Assembly (NCBI RefSeq): GCF_030814715.1
Contig: NZ_JAUSVO010000001.1
Location: 248,001-312,000 of the forward strand
Length of the DNA stretch: 64,000 bases
Direction of reading: 5' to 3'
Source of the DNA: Kaistia dalseonensis
GTDB taxonomy: Bacteria > Pseudomonadota > Alphaproteobacteria > Rhizobiales > Kaistiaceae
The notes under the pieces are model-generated. The model was not told where the DNA came from. It saw nothing but the letters and a program-made list of their open reading frames with translations, and did no database searches. Below, one piece after another: positions 17,749-26,710 of this stretch. The position numbers and the translations under genes were made by a program. Each line of letters opens with the position of its first letter. Position 1 is the stretch's first letter.

Positions 17749-18864
17749 TCAATTCTCGGCCATCGGGCGATAGATCATGTCGTGGAAGCCGAAGGCCTTG
17801 GGGCCGACGACTTCGAGCGCCGCCGGTGTCCGCATCAGCGGATGGCAGGGCAGCGCCAGGATCGCGACGCGCTGGCCATAGCGCAGCATTTCCGTCGTGA
17901 TGGCCGTGCCGGTGTCGATGTCGAGCACGATGATCAGGTCGGGGACGACGACTTCCATCTCGCCATTGCGGTGGAAGACGAGGTTCTCGTTCTGGATCAG
18001 GACGGAAGCCTCGTCGCCGGCATAGGCATCGAAGCCCGTCAGCAACGCTTCGCCGAACACGAAGCCGCCGCGCATATGCCGCTTCAGGTCCGTGATCTTG
18101 CCGCTGAAGATCCGGCGGCCGCCTTCCTGCTCGCAGATCGCCGCGATCGGATCGGCATGGGTCCGCTGCGCTTCAAGTACCGCGCGGCCGAGCGCGACCG
18201 CGTGGGTATAGGCGTGCGGAATGCCGAATTTCTTGACGAAGGCCCCGCTCATCGGTGCGCTGGCCAGCGTCGACGCGCCGCCCTGCGAAACGACCAGCGC
18301 GCGCGCCATGCGCTCGTGCCAGAGTTCCGAGGCGGCATGGTCGAAGATCACGACATTGCCGTGCAGGTCGCACATGACGCTCGGCGTCGAGCGATGGCCA
18401 TAGATCGAATAGGTCGTCATCTGCATTTCGGGGAAGGCGCGGCCCATGCCGTCGCAATCGACCACCGGGAGGCCCGCCTGCGCGGCCGCGATCAGCGGCT
18501 CCATCGCATTGGCGCCGCCGATTTCCTCGCAGCCGATCGCGTCGATCTTGATCTGCAGCCGCTCTTCCAGCGCGCGGATGCAGCGCACGCCCTCGCGGCC
18601 TTCCTTGATGCGCTCATAGGCCACGAGCGGGGCGCCGATGCCGCCGAGCGAGACGACCTTCGCCTCATCCGGCACCGCGTCGAGCGGCAGGATGGAGAGC
18701 TTGTGGCCGTTGCGGATCGCCTCGCGGGCGCGGAGCTTGCCGATATAGGGATTGCCGCCGCCGCCCGTGCCGAGGATCGCCGCGCCGACTTCGAGCGCGT
18801 CGAGATCGGCCTCGGTCAGCACCCACAACTTTTCATTGTCGATCAGTGCGCTCGCATCAGACAT
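17749..18864 (-). CDS. DUF917 (S-methyl thiohydantoin desulfurase-type) protein, copy 2
   Basis: A 371-residue DUF917 protein and tandem paralogue of the next gene downstream. The cores are VGAAILGTGGGGNPYIGKL (about residue 26-44), CEEIGGANAMEPL, DCDGMGRAFPEMQM, and the C-terminal MRGGFVFGEALLTGFDAYAG and LIIVLDIDTG. The ATG at 18864 (MSDASALIDNEK) overlaps the stop of the hydantoinase gene by 8 bp, indicating coupling, and was preferred over a longer frame inside that gene. DUF917 genes commonly sit beside hydantoinase/oxoprolinase genes, and the pair may act on the same ring-opened or cyclic intermediate. Confidence 0.85.
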   Translation of the reverse strand: MSDASALIDNEKLWVLTEADLDALEVGAAILGTGGGGNPYIGKLRAREAIRNGHKLSILPLDAVPDEAKVVSLGGIGAPLVAYERIKEGREGVRCIRALEERLQIKIDAIGCEEIGGANAMEPLIAAAQAGLPVVDCDGMGRAFPEMQMTTYSIYGHRSTPSVMCDLHGNVVIFDHAASELWHERMARALVVSQGGASTLASAPMSGAFVKKFGIPHAYTHAVALGRAVLEAQRTHADPIAAICEQEGGRRIFSGKITDLKRHMRGGFVFGEALLTGFDAYAGDEASVLIQNENLVFHRNGEMEVVVPDLIIVLDIDTGTAITTEMLRYGQRVAILALPCHPLMRTPAALEVVGPKAFGFHDMIYRPMAEN

Positions 18865-20416
18865 GGGTGCCGCCCATCTCGCCCACGACCTTGACGTGGA
18901 TGCGCGTGGCATTGCCGGGCAGGTAGGCGAGCGGCACGTCTTCGCGTTCGAGAACCTGGATGGTCTCCAGCACCGCGCCGGCGGCGATCGCCTTGCCGGT
19001 CGCCTCTTCCTCCGCCTGCTTCAGGCAGATTTCGCGCGTCAGGCCGTTTTCGAGCGCATAGACGCGGTCGACCTCGCCGGAGATCTGCGCGATCGCGGCA
19101 CCGACCGCGTTGGCGACGGCGAAGTTTTCCGGCCGGATGACGGTCAGGTCGCCGAGCTTGTCGGGCATGAGGATCGAGCCGCCGCCGACCGCGATCACGG
19201 GGATCAGGTCGGGCGAGATGCGGCTGCGCTCCACCGAGGTTTCGAGCAGGCGCACGATTTCGGCCAGCGCGGCTTCGACGAGCGCGCGGTCGACATTCGC
19301 AACGCGCGAGGCATCGCCGACATCGGCCTTGCCGAGCGCGACGGCTATATCGGTCGCCGTCAGCGTCTCGCCGCCGAAGACCATGGCTTCCTTGGTAATC
19401 CGGTAGCCGACCGATTGCGGGCCGACCGTGACCTTGCCCGAGGGCGCCGTCCGCACCAGCGAGCCGCCGCCGAGGCCGATCGAGAACACGTCGGGCATGC
19501 GGAAATTGGTGCGCACGCCGCCAATGTCGACGACCGTCGCCGCCTGGCGCGGGAAGCCCAGATGCAGCGCGCCGACATCTGACGTGGTGCCGCCGATATC
19601 GACGACGATTGCTTCCTTGACGCCGGTCAGGAAGGCGGCGCCGCGCATCGAATTGGTCGGGCCGGAGGCGAAGGTCAGCACCGGGAAGGCCTTGACCGTC
19701 TCGGCCCCCATCAGCGTGCCGTCATTCTGCGTGATGTAGAACGGGCAGGAGAGGCCGGCATCCTTGAGCGCCTTGGCGAAGGCGTCGACGGTGCGGGTCG
19801 AAAGCGAGAGCAGGCTCGCATTCATGATCGCGGCGCTTTCGCGCTCGAGCAGGCCGATGCGGCCAATATCGCTCGAGAGCGTCACGGGCAGGTCGCAGCG
19901 CGCCTCGATGATCGCCTTGGCGCGCTCTTCCATCGCGCGGTTGATCGGACCGAAGACGGAGGTGATCGCGACGGCCTTCATGCCCTTGGCGTTGATGTCG
20001 CCGGCGATGCGCTCGATCTCGGCCTCGTCGAGGGGCGCGATCGGGTTGCCGTCGAACTCGTAGCCGCCGCGGACGAGGTAGCCATTATAGCCGACGGCCT
20101 CGCGCAGATCCTCGGGCCAGTCGACCATGGGCGGCAGGCACGCGGTCGCCGGCAGGCCGAGCCGGATCGCGGCGACGGGGTTCAGATGCTTGCGCTCGAT
20201 CACGGCATTGGTGAAATGCGTCGTGCCGATCATGACATTCGAGATCTTCGACCGGTCGATGCCGGCCTTTTCGATTGCGCCTTCCAGCGCCTCGATCACG
20301 CCCGACGTGACGTCCTCGGTCGTCGATGCCTTGACGCCGGCCAGAACCGTCGAGCCCTGCATGACCACGGCATCGGTATTCGTGCCGCCAACGTCTATTC
20401 CCAAACGGTACAACAA
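18857..20416 (-). CDS. Hydantoinase/oxoprolinase-family ATP-dependent amidohydrolase (HyuA-like, short form)
   Basis: A 519-residue member of the ASKHA-fold HyuA/5-oxoprolinase family, which hydrolyses cyclic amides such as hydantoins or 5-oxoproline with ATP. The phosphate-1 loop is LGIDVGGTNTDAVVM at the N-terminus. Further marks are MIGTTHFTNAVIER, NASLLSLSTRT, ITQNDGTLM, LTFASGPTNSMRGAAFL, VDIGGTTSDVG and the late VGGGS. It lacks the extra 150-200 residues of long HyuA proteins and has no HyuB partner nearby. Instead two DUF917 proteins follow. The start is TTG with AAGGAG about 7-10 bp upstream. Confidence 0.9.
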   Translation of the reverse strand: MLYRLGIDVGGTNTDAVVMQGSTVLAGVKASTTEDVTSGVIEALEGAIEKAGIDRSKISNVMIGTTHFTNAVIERKHLNPVAAIRLGLPATACLPPMVDWPEDLREAVGYNGYLVRGGYEFDGNPIAPLDEAEIERIAGDINAKGMKAVAITSVFGPINRAMEERAKAIIEARCDLPVTLSSDIGRIGLLERESAAIMNASLLSLSTRTVDAFAKALKDAGLSCPFYITQNDGTLMGAETVKAFPVLTFASGPTNSMRGAAFLTGVKEAIVVDIGGTTSDVGALHLGFPRQAATVVDIGGVRTNFRMPDVFSIGLGGGSLVRTAPSGKVTVGPQSVGYRITKEAMVFGGETLTATDIAVALGKADVGDASRVANVDRALVEAALAEIVRLLETSVERSRISPDLIPVIAVGGGSILMPDKLGDLTVIRPENFAVANAVGAAIAQISGEVDRVYALENGLTREICLKQAEEEATGKAIAAGAVLETIQVLEREDVPLAYLPGNATRIHVKVVGEMGGTHV

Positions 20417-20437
20417 AGCTCTCCTTCGAAATGCCTC

Positions 20438-22108
20438 TCAGCCCGCTTGGCGGACCAGGAAACGTTCTCTTTCTTCGCGTGTGACTTGGGGCTTCTCGCG
20501 CTCTTCCGCGTCGCTCATGACGGGGATCGCGGCGATCAGGGCCTTGGTATAGGGGTGCTCGGGCGCGGCGAAGACCTTGGCCGGCGTGCCTTCCTCGACG
20601 ATCTCGCCCTTCAGCATGATGGCGATGCGCGAGCAGAAATTGCGCATCAGCGAGAGATCGTGGGAGATGAACAGATAGGTGAGGCCAAGCTCGTCGCGCA
20701 GCTTCTGCAAAAGCGCGATGACGTTCTTCTGCACTGAGACGTCGAGCGCCGAGGTCGGCTCGTCGAGCACCAGGATGCGCGGATTGGCGGCGAGCGCGCG
20801 GGCGATGGCGACGCGCTGCTTCTGCCCGCCGGAAAGCTCGTGCGGATATTTGTCGAGATAGGCGGCCGGCAGGTCGACCTGGCGCAGCAACTCGATCATG
20901 CGGGCCTGGCGCGCGGCACGGTCGAGGCCGGAATGGACCAGCGGCACGGACAGCGTCTGCGCCACGCTGCGCTTGGGATTGAGCGAGGTTCCGGGGTTCT
21001 GGTAGACGATCTGGATCGGGCGCAGGCGCGACGCCATCTGCTCGGGCGAAATCGCGACGTCGATCGTGCCGGAGGAGGGCGCGATCATGCCCATGATCAT
21101 GCGCGCCACCGTCGTCTTGCCGGAGCCGCTCTCGCCGGCGAGGCCGAACACCTCGCCCTCGGCGATCGAGAGGTTCACATCCTTGACGGCGTGATGCTTG
21201 CGGCCGCGGCCGAAGAAGCTCTTCTCCTCGAAGATCTTGTCGACGCCCCTAACCGTGATGATCGGCTTGCCGCCGGAGAGCGGCTGGTCCACGACCCGGG
21301 GGCCATAGAGCGTCGGGATCGCGTCGATCAGCGCGCGGGTATAGTCCTTCTTGGGTGCAGTCAGGATCTCGTCGATCGAGCCGGTCTCGACGATCTCGCC
21401 CTTGCGCATCACATAGATCTGGTCGGCGGTCTGACGCACCACGCCGAGATTATGCGTGATCATCAGGAGCGACAGGCCGTTCTCGTCGACGAGGCGGTTG
21501 ATCAGCTTGATGATCTCGTCCTGCGTCGTGACGTCGAGCGCGGTGCCGGGCTCGTCGGCGATCAAGAGCTTGGGTTGATGCAGCAGGGCGAGCGCGATCA
21601 GCACGCGCTGGCGCATGCCGCCGGAGAGCTGCGAGGGATAGGCGTTGAAGACGCGTTCGGGATCGTCGAGCTGCACCTGGCGCAGCACCTCGAAGATGCG
21701 CGCCTGCCGTTCCCGGGCGCCCGACGCGCGGTTCAGGCGCTGGTCGGCGTAATACATCACGTCGTCGAGGTGCCGGCCGATGCGGAACACCGGATTAAAC
21801 GACGAGAGCGGGTCCTGCATGATGATCGAGAAGGCGGTGCCCTTCAGCGCCTCGCGCTCGCCCGGCGACATCGAGAAGAGCTGGTAGCCGTCATAGGCGA
21901 TCGAGCCGCCCTCGACGGTCGCGTTCTCCGGCAGCGTGCCAAGGATCGCCTTGGCGGTGACGGATTTGCCGGAGCCGGATTCGCCGATCAGGGCGACGCG
22001 CTGGCCCTTCTCGATCGAGAGCGACACGTCCTTCAGCGCATGGAAGCGGCGGCCATAGGTCGTGAAGCCGACATTGAGCTTGTCGAGGCTGAGAAGCGGA
22101 ACGGCCAC
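20438..22108 (-). CDS. Fused double ATPase of a peptide/nickel-type ABC importer
   Basis: Cytosolic ATP-binding subunit of about 556 residues combining DppD- and DppF-like halves. Half 1 has Walker A GESGSGKSVTAKAIL, signature LSGGMRQRVLIALAL and Walker B LLIADEPGTALD. Half 2 has GESGSGKTTVARMI, ELSGGQKQRVAIARAL and ILVLDEPTSALD, each with the oligopeptide C-terminal extension. The GTG at 22108 lies 4 bp after the permease stop with GGAG upstream. An in-frame ATG at 22126 is an alternative start. It powers the two permeases encoded directly upstream. Confidence 0.93.
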   Translation of the reverse strand: MAVPLLSLDKLNVGFTTYGRRFHALKDVSLSIEKGQRVALIGESGSGKSVTAKAILGTLPENATVEGGSIAYDGYQLFSMSPGEREALKGTAFSIIMQDPLSSFNPVFRIGRHLDDVMYYADQRLNRASGARERQARIFEVLRQVQLDDPERVFNAYPSQLSGGMRQRVLIALALLHQPKLLIADEPGTALDVTTQDEIIKLINRLVDENGLSLLMITHNLGVVRQTADQIYVMRKGEIVETGSIDEILTAPKKDYTRALIDAIPTLYGPRVVDQPLSGGKPIITVRGVDKIFEEKSFFGRGRKHHAVKDVNLSIAEGEVFGLAGESGSGKTTVARMIMGMIAPSSGTIDVAISPEQMASRLRPIQIVYQNPGTSLNPKRSVAQTLSVPLVHSGLDRAARQARMIELLRQVDLPAAYLDKYPHELSGGQKQRVAIARALAANPRILVLDEPTSALDVSVQKNVIALLQKLRDELGLTYLFISHDLSLMRNFCSRIAIMLKGEIVEEGTPAKVFAAPEHPYTKALIAAIPVMSDAEEREKPQVTREERERFLVRQAG

Positions 22109-22112
22109 GGGC

Positions 22113-23003
22113 TCAGGTCTCCACATCGAACATGTCGCGGAGGCCGTCACCGAGCAGGTTGAAGCCGAGCGTCGCGTAGAAGATCGCCATGCCGGGGGCG
22201 AGGACTTCCCACCATTTCTCCGGCAGGAACTGGCGGCTCTCGGCGATCATCGAGCCGAGATCGGGCGTCGGCGGCTGTACGCCGAGGCCGAGGAAGGAGA
22301 GCGTCGCGCCGAACATGATCACGAAGGCCGCGTCGAGCGTCGTCTTGACCGAGATGACCGAGATGCAGTTCGGCAGGATCTCGCGGGTCAGGATGTGGAA
22401 GTGGCTGGCGCCGGAGAGCCGCGCCGCCTCGATGAAATCCTCGACCGCCACGGATTTCGCCACGCGATAGACGAGGCGGGCATGCCAGGTCCACCAGAGC
22501 ACGGTGATCGCGAGCATGGCGTTGACGAGGTTCGGCTCCAGCACATTGCCGACGGCGAGCGCCATGACGAGCGGCGGGATCGCCAGCATCACATTGGTGA
22601 AGCCGGAGATGAAGCGCTCGACCGGACCCTTGAAATAGCCGGCGAGCAGGCCGAGCGTGACGCCGATCGGCACCGAAATGCCGAGCACGCCGACGACCAG
22701 CAGCAGCGAGACACGGAAGCCGAACAAGACGCGCGTGAAGATATCGCGACCGGCCTTGTCGGTGCCGAACCAGTGCAGCGCATCGGGCGGCAGGTGGCGG
22801 GCGCGGAAATCGACCACGGCGCCGACATGCTTGGGATAGGTCGCGAGCAGGGGCGCGAAGATCGCGATCAGAACGACGGAGACGACGATGATCGTGCCGA
22901 TGATCGCGGCTGGGTTCCGGCTGAAGCGGTACCACGTCATGTAGCGCGCGGTCAGCGCCGGTGCGTCGGTGGCCTCGACGATGGAAATGTCCTCGACCGA
23001 CAT
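22113..23003 (-). CDS. ABC importer permease, DppC-like
   Basis: Inner-membrane permease of 296 residues with the N-terminal OppC-type segment, about six helices and the BPD_transp_1 fold. The ATPase-coupling EAA loop is seen as EAARLSGASHFHILTREILPN. Other family marks are HWFGTDKAGRDIFTRVLFG and SFLGLGVQPPTPDLGSMIAE. The start ATG overlaps the DppB-like stop (TGATG), so translation is coupled. It forms the channel together with the upstream permease. Confidence 0.94.
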   Translation of the reverse strand: MSVEDISIVEATDAPALTARYMTWYRFSRNPAAIIGTIIVVSVVLIAIFAPLLATYPKHVGAVVDFRARHLPPDALHWFGTDKAGRDIFTRVLFGFRVSLLLVVGVLGISVPIGVTLGLLAGYFKGPVERFISGFTNVMLAIPPLVMALAVGNVLEPNLVNAMLAITVLWWTWHARLVYRVAKSVAVEDFIEAARLSGASHFHILTREILPNCISVISVKTTLDAAFVIMFGATLSFLGLGVQPPTPDLGSMIAESRQFLPEKWWEVLAPGMAIFYATLGFNLLGDGLRDMFDVET

Positions 23004-24031
23004 CAGCGTGCCTCCCTGAGGCGCAGCCGTGGATCGAGCAGGGTCAGGATCACGTCGATCACCAGATTGGCGACCACGAAGAAGCAGCCGGAGACGAGCA
23101 CCACCGCCATCACGGCATTGAGGTCCTTCTGCATGATGGCGGAGAGGCCGTAGGAGGCGAAGCCGCCCCAGGAAAACACCATTTCCACGACGAAGGCGTT
23201 GCCGATCAGCGAGGCGAATTCGAGCCCGAGAATGGTGAGCGGCGCGATCGAGGAGAGCTTGAGCAGATAGCGGAACACGATCACCCGCGTCGGCACGCCG
23301 AAGGAGCGCAGCGTCAGCACGTGATCCTTGCGCTGGTTCTCGATCATGGCCGAGCGCGTGATGCGCGTGATCTGGCCGATGGAGGCGAGGGCGAGCGCCA
23401 GCGTCGGCAGCGTCAGGTATTTGAGCGCGGCCAGGAAGACATCGGGCCGGCCATGCACGATCGAATCGATCAGATAGAGCCCGGTCGGCCCCGTCGGCGG
23501 CGCGAGATTGTAATCCATGCGGCCGAGGATCGGCCAGCCGGGCACGAAGCGCGCCACGAAGAGCTGCAGCAGCACCGCGAACAGGAAGCCCGGCATGGTG
23601 ACGCCGACCAGCGAGAAGAAGCGGCCGAGATGGTCGATCCAGCCATTGCGATAGCGCGCGGTCAGCACGCCCAGCGGAATAGACACCGCGAAGACGAGGA
23701 TGACGGTCGCGAGCACGAGTTCCAGCGTCGCGGGCAGGAAGGTGGCGAGGTCGTCGCGGACGGGCTTGTGCGAGAGCAGGGATTCGCCGAGGTCGCCGTG
23801 CAGGACCTTGCCGATATAGGTGAAATACTGGCCGATCAGCGGCTCGTCGAGGCCCATGCTGATCCGCATCGCATCGACCTGCTCCTGCGTGGCGCGGGGG
23901 CCGAGGGCGATGCGCGCCGGGTCGCCGGGCACCACGCGGGCGAGCACGAAGATGATCAGTGAAAGGACGAAGAGGACGAGAACGAAACCCGCAATGCGTC
24001 GGAGAAAGAGTTCGATCATTCCGGCGTTCAT
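23003..24031 (-). CDS. ABC importer permease, DppB-like; first gene of the operon
   Basis: Inner-membrane permease of 342 residues with the DppB/OppB N-terminal signature RIAGFVLVLFVLSLIIFVLARVVPGDPAR, whose core is VVPGDPAR, and MGLDEPLIGQYFTYIGKVLHGDLGESL-type sequence after it. The EAA-like loop is seen around LTLRSFGVPTRVIVFRYLLK. The ATG at 24031 (MNAGMIELF) is chosen, with an internal ATG at 24019 possible. A much longer frame runs upstream but carries the promoter region. Promoter-proximal direct repeats lie 120-150 bp upstream. Confidence 0.93.
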   Translation of the reverse strand: MNAGMIELFLRRIAGFVLVLFVLSLIIFVLARVVPGDPARIALGPRATQEQVDAMRISMGLDEPLIGQYFTYIGKVLHGDLGESLLSHKPVRDDLATFLPATLELVLATVILVFAVSIPLGVLTARYRNGWIDHLGRFFSLVGVTMPGFLFAVLLQLFVARFVPGWPILGRMDYNLAPPTGPTGLYLIDSIVHGRPDVFLAALKYLTLPTLALALASIGQITRITRSAMIENQRKDHVLTLRSFGVPTRVIVFRYLLKLSSIAPLTILGLEFASLIGNAFVVEMVFSWGGFASYGLSAIMQKDLNAVMAVVLVSGCFFVVANLVIDVILTLLDPRLRLREAR

Positions 24032-24151
24032 CGGTTGGGCTCGACCTTCCGTTTCTTCAATCCGGATCGGATCGCCGCCGAAAGAGGCACCGACCGTCCC
24101 TGCCTCCCTAGAAGGCCCCATATGAGGCCGCGCCCTCAAGGCGACAGACGG

Positions 24152-24182
24152 CTAGGTTTTGGAGAAATCAGTCTAGGTTTTG
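24152..24182. promoter_or_regulatory. Direct repeat CTAGGTTTTG x2, 21-bp period: candidate LuxR operator
   Basis: CTAGGTTTTG occurs at 24152-24161 and again at 24173-24182. The starts are exactly 21 bp (two helical turns) apart, on the same face of DNA. The pair lies between the MalT-like regulator gene (stop at 24198) and the permease start at 24031, so it fits an activator site for the ABC/DUF917 operon. MalT-type LuxR activators are known to bind short asymmetric repeats. Confidence 0.55.
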
Positions 24183-24197
24183 CGCTGGCTAGCCTGC

Positions 24198-26642
24198 TCA
24201 GGCGATGAGGCGGAGGGCGCGGGCGGCGGCGATCGCCTCGCGGCGGCCGGTGCAGCCGAGCTTGCGATAGAGATTGGAGAGGTGAAACTTCACCGTGGCC
24301 TCGCTGATGCCGAGGTGGCGGGCGACGAACTTGTTCGAGCCGCCCTCGGCGATCAGCAGCAGGACGCGCGTCTCGCGCCGCGACAGGCCGGCGGTATTGG
24401 CCGAGGAGGTCGTGGTCGGCGCGTCGATCGCATCGAGGCGACGCGCGACCTGCCGCGCCATGGGCGAGGATTGCAGGAATTCGCTGACGCGCTTGTCGTC
24501 GATCATCTCCTTGAGGAAGACCATTTCCTCCATCAGCGGCGCGATGCAGGCGAGCCGCGCCGCCTCCTCATAGGCCTTGAGCAGCGTGGCGCGCGCATTG
24601 GTCAGGTCGCGCTGGCGGCGTGCGACATAGGCGCTCCAGACGAGGAGCGCGATCTTCTGCCGCCGCGTGACGTGATCGTTGATCTGCAATGCCGCGATCT
24701 GGCTCTGCAATTCCCGCCGCATCGGCACCTCATGCACGAGATGGCGCAGCCAGGAGAGGACGAGCGCCAGTTCGTCATGGTCGGCGACGCGGACGAGCTG
24801 GTCGACGGCGGCCTCGACCCAGGTCCGGTTGATGCGCGACTGCAGGACGGAGAGCTTTTCCGCCGCCTCCAGCCAGCGATTGACGTTCTGCAGGATCGCC
24901 GCTTCCCGCATCTCGATCATCATGCGAAACCGGCGGCTCTGCCATTGCTGGATGCGCCAGAGTTCGAGGAAGCTCCGCGCGGCAAAGGTGGAGAGGTGCC
25001 GGCTCAGTGTCTGGCTGCCATAATGGATCGCGAATTCGGCGAGGCTCGGCCAGATCTCGCCCATGGCGAAATGATCGAGATCGTCGCTGAGGAAGACGGC
25101 CAGTTGCTCGATATTGCCATCCTCATAGGCGATGCAGGCCTCGAGCAGGATGAGGATGCGCCGGTCGGACGGGCTCTCGAAGGGAAGCTTCGCCATGCTG
25201 GCGCGGGCGGCGTCTGTGTTCGGGCGTGCCTGCCGGACATTCCCCTGCATCAGCGCGATCGCCGCCAGGAAGATGTGGATGTAGAAGACGAGGAGATGCG
25301 CGTCGATCTGGCGATAGCTGACGAGCGCCCGCTCCGCGATCCCCTCCGCCTCGGCGAAGCGCCGCCGCCGGACATAGATTTCAAGTACGGAATTGTAGAA
25401 CGTGCCGCGGCGCTGGTGATCATGCACCGGCAGCTCGGCCAATATGCCGAAGATCTGTTCGAGCGTCCGGTCCGAGATCGTGACCTCCTCATAGATCATC
25501 GTGATCAGGCGGAAGCAGCGAAAGGCTAGGCTGAACTCGGAATCCGGCGCGAAGACCTTGGTGAGGCTATGGGCATTGGGACCGAAGCGCTCGGTGATCA
25601 GCAGGCGCGCGCGGGGCAGGTTGCCGCTCTTCAGCGCCTGCAGGGCGAGGCTGAAGACCAGCACGTCGCTCTCGCGGGCCAACTCGTCGGGAAAGCCGGC
25701 GAGGACGCGGTCGAAGGCCTCATAGCCGTAATAGTAGATGTAGTTGAACCCGTGCGCCTCGGTGAACCAGTCGAGGGCGAGGCTGTGGAGCCCGGCCTGC
25801 TGCAGCGTGTTGATCGCCTCGGTGATCTGCCCGCCGGAGCGGAAGATTTCCGCGCGCGCTTCGGCCTGCGTCGCCTTTCCCGTCCGCTTCATCGCGGCCG
25901 CAACCGCGCTGGCGAGCTCGTGCCGGATCGAGGGAATGCCGAGGCTGTAGCCCGTGCCCTCTGTGTCGGTCCGCACGATCGGCGCCAGCCGCGCGAATTC
26001 CGCCGCGACGGTCGGGTCCGGAGCTGCGAAGGTGACGGGGCCAGCCGCATGGACCAGCATGTCGAGCGCCGCGAGCGTGCGTGGATCGAGCTCGGCCAGG
26101 ATCTCCGCTTCGAGAAAGGCTGGAAGCGCGGCGGCCCGGCGGCCCGCGTCGGCGGGCGGCGCGCAGAGGACGGCCCAGCCGGCCGTCAACGCGAGGGGCA
26201 ATCCGGTGGCTTCCATGCCGTCAAACGACGGCTCGTCCGGCCGCAGCGCGAGGGCGCCAAAGTCGAGGATCACGGCCTTGCCGTAGAGCACGGCCCGATC
26301 GAGGCCGGCGAGCGCCGCGCCGGGCCGTTTCGCGACCAGCGCTCGCCGTCTCGGCTGAGCCTCGACCCAGGCGAAGAGCGCTTCGCTTTCGGCCTCGGTG
26401 GGTGCATGCCGGGAGAGGTCCCAGAGCAGTATTTCCGTGCCGTCGGGCAGGGTGGCGGGCAGGGGCCCGGTATGAAGCGGCTGGCCGAGCCGGTGCGCCA
26501 GGGCCGACAGCAGCGTGGTCTTGCCCGTGCCGGCGATCGCGCTCAGCACCACGACGCTCTCGGGTCGCGCGAGGAGACCGTCCGCAAGCGTCGGCCGGGC
26601 CAGCGGCGATGTCGAAGGGCGCGGGAAGGCGTGTGTCGTCAT
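24198..26642 (-). CDS. MalT-like LuxR-family ATP-dependent transcriptional activator
   Basis: Large STAND-type regulator of about 814 residues. The N-terminal NTPase has a Walker A in LSAIAGTGKTTLLSAL (about residue 37-52). A long helical, TPR-like middle section (about 300-730) would receive the effector. A C-terminal LuxR helix-turn-helix reads LSRRETRVLLLIAEGGSNK then HLGISEATVKFHLSNLYRKL. MalT homologues are inducer- and ATP-dependent activators. The gene precedes the peptide-ABC/DUF917 operon on the same strand with 166 bp between. The ATG at 26642 was chosen; an ATG at 26651 is also possible. Confidence 0.88.
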   Translation of the reverse strand: MTTHAFPRPSTSPLARPTLADGLLARPESVVVLSAIAGTGKTTLLSALAHRLGQPLHTGPLPATLPDGTEILLWDLSRHAPTEAESEALFAWVEAQPRRRALVAKRPGAALAGLDRAVLYGKAVILDFGALALRPDEPSFDGMEATGLPLALTAGWAVLCAPPADAGRRAAALPAFLEAEILAELDPRTLAALDMLVHAAGPVTFAAPDPTVAAEFARLAPIVRTDTEGTGYSLGIPSIRHELASAVAAAMKRTGKATQAEARAEIFRSGGQITEAINTLQQAGLHSLALDWFTEAHGFNYIYYYGYEAFDRVLAGFPDELARESDVLVFSLALQALKSGNLPRARLLITERFGPNAHSLTKVFAPDSEFSLAFRCFRLITMIYEEVTISDRTLEQIFGILAELPVHDHQRRGTFYNSVLEIYVRRRRFAEAEGIAERALVSYRQIDAHLLVFYIHIFLAAIALMQGNVRQARPNTDAARASMAKLPFESPSDRRILILLEACIAYEDGNIEQLAVFLSDDLDHFAMGEIWPSLAEFAIHYGSQTLSRHLSTFAARSFLELWRIQQWQSRRFRMMIEMREAAILQNVNRWLEAAEKLSVLQSRINRTWVEAAVDQLVRVADHDELALVLSWLRHLVHEVPMRRELQSQIAALQINDHVTRRQKIALLVWSAYVARRQRDLTNARATLLKAYEEAARLACIAPLMEEMVFLKEMIDDKRVSEFLQSSPMARQVARRLDAIDAPTTTSSANTAGLSRRETRVLLLIAEGGSNKFVARHLGISEATVKFHLSNLYRKLGCTGRREAIAAARALRLIA

Positions 26643-26668
26643 GCCCGCCATATAGGACAAGAAAGCGG

Positions 26669-26706
26669 CCGGACGTCACCCGTCAATTGCGACGGGTGAC
26701 GTCCGG
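26669..26706 (-). terminator. Terminator hairpin downstream of the fucosidase gene
   Basis: A perfect 16-bp stem (26669-26684 with 26691-26706, core GACGGGTGACGTCC) closes a 6-base loop. It begins 5 bp after the fucosidase stop, and a T-rich stretch (GCTTTCTTG) follows in the minus direction. It also insulates the LuxR gene from read-through. Confidence 0.75.
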
Positions 26707-26710
26707 TCTG

